This document shows, one piece after another, positions 47,481-52,211 of a DNA stretch of 52,211 bases. The DNA lies in assembly GCF_000497205.1 (NCBI RefSeq), contig NZ_AYJW01000028.1:1-52211 (forward strand). The letters run 5' to 3'. The position numbers and the translations under genes were made by a program. Origin of the DNA: Saccharopolyspora rectivirgula DSM 43747 (lineage in GTDB: Bacteria > Actinomycetota > Actinomycetes > Mycobacteriales > Pseudonocardiaceae). The stretch's first letter is position 1, and every line of letters begins with the position of its first letter. Below the pieces are notes generated by a model. It searched no databases. It was not told the origin of the DNA and saw only the letters and a list, made by a program, of their open reading frames with translations.

Positions 47481-48332
47481 TCAGTCGCGGCCGAACAGCT
47501 CTCGAGGTGCCGCCCCGGCCTTGGCCAGAGCGCGGCTCAGCTGGCGCCCGCTGGTCAGCAGCTGTTCGGTGGCCGACTCGCCGAGCGCCGTCCACGGGGG
47601 CATGGACATGGCGTCGGTGTCGGTCTCGACCTCCTCCCGCAGGCGGGTGCCCGCGTCGGTGATCACCCCGTCTTCGTCCACCAGGCCCCGGTCCCGCAGC
47701 TGCTGCTCGGCTGCCGCCCACTGCTCGTCGGACCACTCGCGCAACTTCTTGGCCACCGACGGCTTGAAGCCCTCGCCGCTGGCGCTGTGCAGCACCAGTG
47801 CCTGCAGTCCGCTCAACCCGGCTCGCTGCAGCGCGGCGATGTGCGCGTCACCGCGGAACTCCCGCAGCAGCGTCGCCGCGTGCCACAGCTTCAGGTGGGG
47901 TTCCTGCGGCCAGGGCAGGTCGGCGTGGGCGGCGAACAGCGGTTTTCCTTCGGGGGTGCAGGCCAGGGCGGCTTCCTGCGCCAGCTGCGCGGTTCGGCCG
48001 ACCAGCTCGGACTCCAGCACTTCCGCGCCGAGGTAGCGGTGCAGGGCCGCGTCGGCCGCTTCGAACCGGGCGGTCAGCACGTCCTGCGGAGCGGCGATCT
48101 CCCACGCCCGCGGAATCGATTTGGCCACGGACGCCGGGTTGAAGTTGTAGAAGGTCGCGGCGACCACTCCCGGCCCCACCGGCCCCATGGCGGCTGCCCG
48201 GCCGGCGTAGTAGGACATTCGCCCGGGTTCCAGCCCGAGGGCGGTGAAGTTCTTCTCCGCCTCGGGCGCGAAGTAGATCATCGAGTGGATCAGTTCGAGG
48301 GATTTCTTGGCCTGGCGGGCGATCTTCGTCAT
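47481..48332 (-). CDS. SCO6745-family protein
   Basis: 283 residues. The protein fits the actinobacterial SCO6745 family by its N-terminal MTKIARQAKKSLELIHSMIYFAPEAEKNFTALGL (given in part: LIHSMIYFAPEAEKNF) and its long helical body with a winged-helix-like C-terminal region (REWSDEQWAAAEQQLRDRGLVDEDG). The function is not known; a DNA-binding or effector role is possible. The ATG lies 7 bases after TAGGGT (leaderless). It separates ctaA from the ABC exporter pair, which are adjacent in mycobacteria. Confidence 0.8.
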   Translation of the reverse strand: MTKIARQAKKSLELIHSMIYFAPEAEKNFTALGLEPGRMSYYAGRAAAMGPVGPGVVAATFYNFNPASVAKSIPRAWEIAAPQDVLTARFEAADAALHRYLGAEVLESELVGRTAQLAQEAALACTPEGKPLFAAHADLPWPQEPHLKLWHAATLLREFRGDAHIAALQRAGLSGLQALVLHSASGEGFKPSVAKKLREWSDEQWAAAEQQLRDRGLVDEDGVITDAGTRLREEVETDTDAMSMPPWTALGESATEQLLTSGRQLSRALAKAGAAPRELFGRD

Positions 48333-48339
48333 GCGGGTC

Positions 48340-48345
48340 ACCCTA
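48340..48345 (-). promoter_or_regulatory. -10 element of a leaderless promoter
   Basis: On the minus strand TAGGGT sits 7 bases before the ATG at 48332, with no ribosome site. Confidence 0.5.
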
Positions 48346-48379
48346 GCTCCGGGCAGGGCGCTGTGACCACTGCGACGGA

Positions 48380-49192
48380 TCAGGTCAGTCGGGTCGTGCG
48401 CACGGCGATCGCGCTGGTCACCACACCCCAGGCCAGCAGAACCAGGACCGACTGCAAACCGGGTGCCGAGCCGTGCGCCAGCGCGGCCTCCAAGGCGCTG
48501 GCCAGCGCGCCGGAGGGCAGGAAGTCGGCGATCTGCGCCAATGGGCCGGGGAGGTCGTCGCTCGGCAGGGCGAGGCCACCGGCGAGCAGCAGGACGAACC
48601 AGATCGCGTTGGCCAGCGCCAGCACGACTTCCGCCTTGAGCGCTCCGCCGACCAGGACTCCGGCCGCGCCGAAGGCGAACGTGCCCAGCACCAGCAGCGG
48701 CACGGCCAGCAGCAGCCCGACCGGAGTGGTGGACCAGCCCAGCAGCAGCCCGGCCACGCACAGCACCACCACCTGCAGCGCGATGACCGCCAGGGTGGCG
48801 GTGATCCGGCCGCCGATCAGCGTCCAGCGGGGCAGGGCGGTGGCGGCCAACCGCTTGAGCACGCCGTAGCGGCGGTCGAAGCCCAGGGCGATGGCTTGGC
48901 CGGTGAAGGCGGTGGACATCACCGCCAGTGCCAGGATGCGCGGCACCACCCAGTTCACCCGGGGCTCCGGCAGGCTGCCGATGTCGAGCGCGCTCAGCCC
49001 GAACAGCAGGGCCAGCGGGATGATCAGCGTCAGCAGCACCTGCTCTCCGTTGCGGAGGGTGAGCAGCGCTTCCGTCTTGGTCTGGGCCGCCAACATCCGC
49101 AGCGGTCGGCCTCGCCCGGGGGCGGGGGTGAACGTGCCGGCCGGGAATCGCGCGCCCGTACCAGCGGTGTGCAGGTCGGTTTCCCGGCTCAC
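48380..49192 (-). CDS. ABC transporter permease (ABC-2 type)
   Basis: 270 residues with six predicted helices. A soluble N-terminal part of about 35 residues precedes LAAQTKTEALLTLRNGEQVLLTLIIPLALL. ABC-2 permeases of this type export lipids, drugs or polysaccharides. The GTG overlaps the ATP-binding subunit gene stop in GTGA form, so subunits are co-translated. The mycobacterial counterpart Rv1457c occupies the same place between ctaA and mptB. The substrate is unknown; proximity to mptB suggests the envelope. Confidence 0.88.
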   Translation of the reverse strand: MSRETDLHTAGTGARFPAGTFTPAPGRGRPLRMLAAQTKTEALLTLRNGEQVLLTLIIPLALLFGLSALDIGSLPEPRVNWVVPRILALAVMSTAFTGQAIALGFDRRYGVLKRLAATALPRWTLIGGRITATLAVIALQVVVLCVAGLLLGWSTTPVGLLLAVPLLVLGTFAFGAAGVLVGGALKAEVVLALANAIWFVLLLAGGLALPSDDLPGPLAQIADFLPSGALASALEAALAHGSAPGLQSVLVLLAWGVVTSAIAVRTTRLT

Positions 49193-50124
49193 GATCGCAG
49201 CTCCCGTCCGGTCAGTTCCAGGAACACGTCTTCCAGGCTGCGCTTGGTCACCCGCAGCTCCTCGGCGAGCACGCCGTGCTGGGCGCACCAGGCGGTGACG
49301 GTGGAGATGACCTGCGGAGTGACGTTGCCGCGCACCTGGTAGTCACCCGGGCGCAGCTCGACGGCCTTGCAGTCCTCGGGCAGCGCGCTGAGCAGCTGCT
49401 CGAGGTTCAGGCTCGGCTGGGACTTGAACCGCAGCTCCTGCTCCTCGTCCTGGCTGGCGGTCAGCTCGGCCGCGGTGCCGCTGGCCACCGCCCGGCCCTG
49501 GTCGACGATGACGATCTTGTCGGCGAGGGTCTCGGCCTCGTCCATCAGGTGCGTCGTCAGCAGAACGCTGACCCCGTCGCGGCGCAGCGCGCCGATCAGT
49601 TCCCACACCAGTCGCCGCGCTTGCGGGTCCATGCCGGCGGTGGGCTCGTCCAGGAACACCAGCTCCGGTCGGTTCACCAGGGCGCAGGCCAAGGAGAGCC
49701 GCTGCTGCTGACCGCCGGAGAGCCGCTTGTAGGGGGTGCGCCGGGCGGAGTCGAGTCCGAGGACCTCCAGCAGCCACGCCGGGTCCAGCGGATCGGCCGC
49801 GCAGGAGGCGACCAGCTCGAGCATCTCGTCGGCGCGCACGCCGGGGTAGGCACCGCCGCCCTGCGGCATCACGCCGATTCGCGGGCGCAGTTGTTCGGCT
49901 TGGGTGATCGGGTCGAGCCCGAGCACCCGGACTTCGCCGCTGTCGGGGCGCTGGAAGCCTTCGCAGATCTCCACGGTGGTGGTCTTGCCCGCCCCGTTGG
50001 GACCGAGCAGGGCCAGCACGCTGCCGCGTTCCATCACCAGGTCGAGACCGGCCACGGCGGCTGTGCTGCCGAAGTGCTTCTGCAGGCCGCGAACCTGGAC
50101 AGCGGGGCCGTCGGCGTTCTTCAC
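49189..50124 (-). CDS. ABC transporter ATP-binding protein
   Basis: 311 residues. Walker A GPNGAGKTT (41-49), Q-loop GVMPQGGGAYPGV, signature LSGGQQQRLSLA, Walker B LVFLDEPTAGMDP and the switch His in TTHLMDEAE are all present. A C-terminal extension of about 90 residues after the core ends in LEDVFLELTGRE, as in DrrA-type exporters. The GTG at 50124 follows TAGGCT by 8 bases. It pairs with the permease downstream to form an exporter. Confidence 0.93.
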   Translation of the reverse strand: MKNADGPAVQVRGLQKHFGSTAAVAGLDLVMERGSVLALLGPNGAGKTTTVEICEGFQRPDSGEVRVLGLDPITQAEQLRPRIGVMPQGGGAYPGVRADEMLELVASCAADPLDPAWLLEVLGLDSARRTPYKRLSGGQQQRLSLACALVNRPELVFLDEPTAGMDPQARRLVWELIGALRRDGVSVLLTTHLMDEAETLADKIVIVDQGRAVASGTAAELTASQDEEQELRFKSQPSLNLEQLLSALPEDCKAVELRPGDYQVRGNVTPQVISTVTAWCAQHGVLAEELRVTKRSLEDVFLELTGRELRS

Positions 50125-50135
50125 GACTTCTAAGC

Positions 50136-51737
50136 CTATGACGCACCGCCGCGTGCTCGGCCCCGGGTGGGGCCAGGCCACGGAACCTTGCCCCGCAGCA
50201 GCCAGAGCAGCAGCAGGAACGCCACCAGCGCGGCCGAGACCGCCAGCGGGATCTGGTAGGCCCGCAGCGGGTAGCCGGCTCCGGTGGGCGGCACCAGCAG
50301 GGACACCGACGCGCAGATCACCGTCGCGGTGATCCGGAACCGGTTGTCGTTGGTGGAGATGGCCAGGGTGGTGACCGGCCAGAGCAGGTACCACGGCCAC
50401 AGCACGGGCACCGCCAGGGCCAGCACCAGCAGGGTGATGCCCAAGCCGGTCAGCGGGTTGATCCGGCCGCGGAACGACAACCACAGCAGGCGCAGGCAGA
50501 CCACGGCGGTGATCGCGTAGCCGAGCAGCTTGGTGATCACCAGCATCGCGTCGGTGTGGTTGCCCAGCCCCAGGACCATGGTGATGCCGCCACCGGTCAT
50601 GCCGAACGCGGTCAGCGGCGCCATGAACGTCTTGACCCGGTTGGGCACGTCGAACGTTTCGATCCAGCCCAGGCCCCAGCCGCTGGCCAGGGTGATCACG
50701 GTCATGGTGGCCAGGAAGGTGGCGGTGAGCACCGCCGCGGTGCGCAGCAGGTCGCCCCACCTGCTGCCGCGGCGCACCACGAGGTAGATGCCGAAGAAGC
50801 CGAGGGCGATGAAGGCGGGTGGTTTGATCGCTCCGGCGATGGTCAGCAGCACACCGGCGACGATCGTTCCGGCCCAGTTCTGCCAGCGGAGCCCGAGCTC
50901 GATGGCCGCCAGCATGATGCCGACCATGATCGCTTCGTTGTGCATGCCGCTGACCACGTGGAACAGCGCGACCGGGTTGGCGGCCGACAGCCACAGGGCG
51001 GCCACCGGTTGCACGCCGCAGCGGCGGGCCAGGCGCGGGATCGCCCAGATGGCCATGGCGAAGCCGCAGAGCATCACCACGCGCCACAGCAGCACGCCGA
51101 AGACCACGTTGTCGCCGATGACGCGGGACAGCGTCTGGCCGATCATCAGGAACAGCGGCCCGTACGGCGAGGGGGTGTCGCGCCAGATGTTCGGCACGTT
51201 GCTGGTGAACGGGTGCTCGACCCCCAGCGCGTTGACCGGGCCCAGTTCGTAGGGGTTGTAGCCGCGGGCGGCGACTTCGCTCTGCGCCAGGTAGCTGTAG
51301 ACGTCGGTGCTGAACAGGGGTGGTGCCAGGGCCAGCGGCAGCGCCCACATCACCACGGTGCGGGCGAGCTGGGTGACCGAGACCATCCGCTCCTTGCCCG
51401 GCCACGACAGCTTCCCCAGCCACAGCCAGGAGATGACCAGCATCATCATGCCCAGCCAGGCGCAGGCCATGGCGACGGTGGGGATGCGGACCGGGAGGCC
51501 CAGCAGCCGCACCCCGGAGAGCGGGTTGTCCACGGGGGCGGCGCCGGCGCCGATCGCGCCGAAGGCGAGGACCAGCGACCCCGTGGTGCCGAACCGCCGC
51601 ACCACGTCGAGCTGCTGGCGCTCGGTCCGGTTCAGCGGCGCCGGAGTGCCGAGCTCAGCGGTGCCCTGAGCAGTTGCCTGCTGTGCCGGGTGCGGCCGGT
51701 TCGCCCTGGCCCCACCGGTTGTTTCGCTTGCCGCCAC
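50136..51737 (-). CDS. mptB: Alpha-1,6-mannosyltransferase MptB-like protein
   Basis: 533 residues. A disordered N-terminus (about 60) is followed by 12 or so membrane helices, the GT-C glycosyltransferase plan, with the catalytic-type Asp in FSTDVYSYLAQSEVAARGYNPYE. In Corynebacteriales MptB uses polyprenol-phosphate mannose to start the lipomannan/lipoarabinomannan core. The synteny with Rv1459c and sufR supports the assignment. The GTG start follows TACGCT by 8 bases on the minus strand. Sequence can be extended upstream but the family alignment begins near here. Confidence 0.87.
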   Translation of the reverse strand: MAASETTGGARANRPHPAQQATAQGTAELGTPAPLNRTERQQLDVVRRFGTTGSLVLAFGAIGAGAAPVDNPLSGVRLLGLPVRIPTVAMACAWLGMMMLVISWLWLGKLSWPGKERMVSVTQLARTVVMWALPLALAPPLFSTDVYSYLAQSEVAARGYNPYELGPVNALGVEHPFTSNVPNIWRDTPSPYGPLFLMIGQTLSRVIGDNVVFGVLLWRVVMLCGFAMAIWAIPRLARRCGVQPVAALWLSAANPVALFHVVSGMHNEAIMVGIMLAAIELGLRWQNWAGTIVAGVLLTIAGAIKPPAFIALGFFGIYLVVRRGSRWGDLLRTAAVLTATFLATMTVITLASGWGLGWIETFDVPNRVKTFMAPLTAFGMTGGGITMVLGLGNHTDAMLVITKLLGYAITAVVCLRLLWLSFRGRINPLTGLGITLLVLALAVPVLWPWYLLWPVTTLAISTNDNRFRITATVICASVSLLVPPTGAGYPLRAYQIPLAVSAALVAFLLLLWLLRGKVPWPGPTRGRARGGAS

Positions 51738-51815
51738 GATGACGAAGCGTATCCGGGTGGGTGGGTTCACCAATTCCCCCTCACCCCTGGCGCTGGCGAC
51801 CGAAGCTGAATTAGG

Positions 51816-51821
51816 TAACAT
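51816..51821 (+). promoter_or_regulatory. -10 element of a leaderless sufR promoter
   Basis: TAACAT lies 7 bases before the sufR GTG at 51829, with no Shine-Dalgarno. It shares the 91-base divergent region with mptB. Confidence 0.5.
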
Positions 51822-51828
51822 TCGTGTT

Positions 51829-52211
51829 GTGAAAAACGCCGGATCGCCCCCACCTGCTGCGGCTGCCAAGCCAGGCGCCGCAGGGCACGGCGCGGCCGTC
51901 CACGGGGACGGGCGCACCCGGCACGCGGTCGCGCGGTTGTTGTTGGAACGCGGGCCGATAACCGCTGCTGCGGTGGCGGAAGAACTGGGAGTCAGCCCGA
52001 CCGCGGTCCGCCGGCACTTGGATGCGCTGGTGGCCGAGGGGGAGGCCTACACCAGGGAATCGTCACGGCGGGGTCGACGCGGTCGAGGCCGGCCGGCGAA
52101 GCTCTTCCTGCTCACCGAAGTCGGCCGGGCACGTTTTGGACATGCCTACGACGACCTGGCGGTGGCCGCACTGCGCTGCGGGATCAGCAAATCAGACGGG
52201 TGGAAAGGATG
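51829..52211 (+). CDS. sufR: SufR-like winged-helix regulator (partial, runs off the end)
   Basis: 127 codons are visible. A Pro/Ala/Gly-rich N-terminus is followed by a winged helix (RHAVARLLLERGPITAAAVAEELGVSPTAVRRHLDAL in part: ITAAAVAEELGVSPTAVRRH), then RGRGRPAKLFLLTEVGRARFGHAYDDLAVAALR, which matches mycobacterial SufR (Rv1460), an Fe-S-sensing repressor of the suf operon. After AALR the frame reads CGISKSDGWKG, which does not resemble SufR, and that part coincides exactly with the 37-bp repeat. The end may be an insertion or an assembly edge. The expected sufBDCSU operon would be to the right. Confidence 0.82.
   Translation, partial: MKNAGSPPPAAAAKPGAAGHGAAVHGDGRTRHAVARLLLERGPITAAAVAEELGVSPTAVRRHLDALVAEGEAYTRESSRRGRRGRGRPAKLFLLTEVGRARFGHAYDDLAVAALRCGISKSDGWKG
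52175..52211 (+). repeat. 37-bp dispersed repeat, copy 2 (window end)
   Basis: The last 37 bases are the exact reverse complement of 40558-40594. They replace the expected SufR coding sequence from the codon after Ala-Leu-Arg. The upstream flank shares a further short, gapped similarity (ggccgcactgc) with the other copy. The full repeat length is unknown. Confidence 0.85.

Overview
The window is 52 kb of high-GC actinobacterial chromosome, dense with core metabolism and informational genes. By gene content and order from memory, it follows the Mycobacterium tuberculosis stretch from metK (Rv1392) to the sufR-like Rv1460: priA, fmt, rsmB, rpe, ribD, ribE, ribBA, ribH, a PH-domain protein, uvrC, rapZ, yvcK, whiA, gap, pgk, tpiA, secG, then pgl, opcA, zwf, tal, tkt, ctaB, qor, ctaA, an ABC exporter, mptB and sufR. 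The WhiA, RbpA, OpcA and MptB families, frequent GTG starts and a pgi inside the pentose-phosphate block suggest a filamentous Pseudonocardiales-type organism such as Saccharopolyspora or a relative. This placement is inference. No rRNA, tRNA, CRISPR array, transposase or prophage was seen.

Layout. 1-8.5 kb: metK 3' end, a YwaF-type membrane protein, trmL, a helicase-dead priA, a secreted gamma-glutamyltransferase, then def-fmt-rsmB (N-terminal formyl-Met processing and rRNA methylation). 8.6-12.8 kb: accessory genes, namely a FUSC-type transporter divergent from a MarR regulator, an OsmC protein and an amino-acid permease. 12.8-18.3 kb: rpe, then a tightly overlapping riboflavin operon ribD-ribE-ribBA-ribH with a PH-domain membrane protein and a nucleotidyltransferase at its tail. 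18.4-20.6 kb: a lower-GC SLATT/DUF4231-like membrane protein and a dihydroorotate-dehydrogenase-like enzyme, the least syntenic part of the window. 21-25.9 kb: uvrC-rapZ-yvcK-whiA with every junction overlapping. 26.1-30.1 kb: gap-pgk-tpiA, secG and rbpA. 30.1-32 kb: a MarR regulator divergent from an alpha/beta hydrolase, and rraA. 32.1-40.5 kb, minus strand: tkt-tal, then pgi-zwf-opcA-pgl. 40.9-52.2 kb: ctaB, a DUF2157-like protein, glycerol dehydrogenase, quinone oxidoreductase, small unknown genes, a GbsR-like regulator, ctaA, a SCO6745-family protein, a two-gene ABC exporter, mptB and a divergent sufR that runs off the edge.

Together the genes link glycolysis (gap, pgk, tpiA, pgi) with the oxidative and non-oxidative pentose-phosphate branches (zwf, opcA, pgl, rpe, tal, tkt), supply ribulose-5-phosphate and flavins, and provide heme O/A for the cytochrome oxidase (ctaB, ctaA).

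No clear new multi-gene system was found. The most notable signals are: a 37-bp exact inverted duplication linking the tkt-ctaB intergenic region to the very end of the window inside sufR, beside a nested palindrome; a uniform leaderless-promoter layout (TAnnnT, 6-7 bases, start codon) at eight genes; several clean operator-like palindromes; and a convergent nucleotidyltransferase/SLATT pair.
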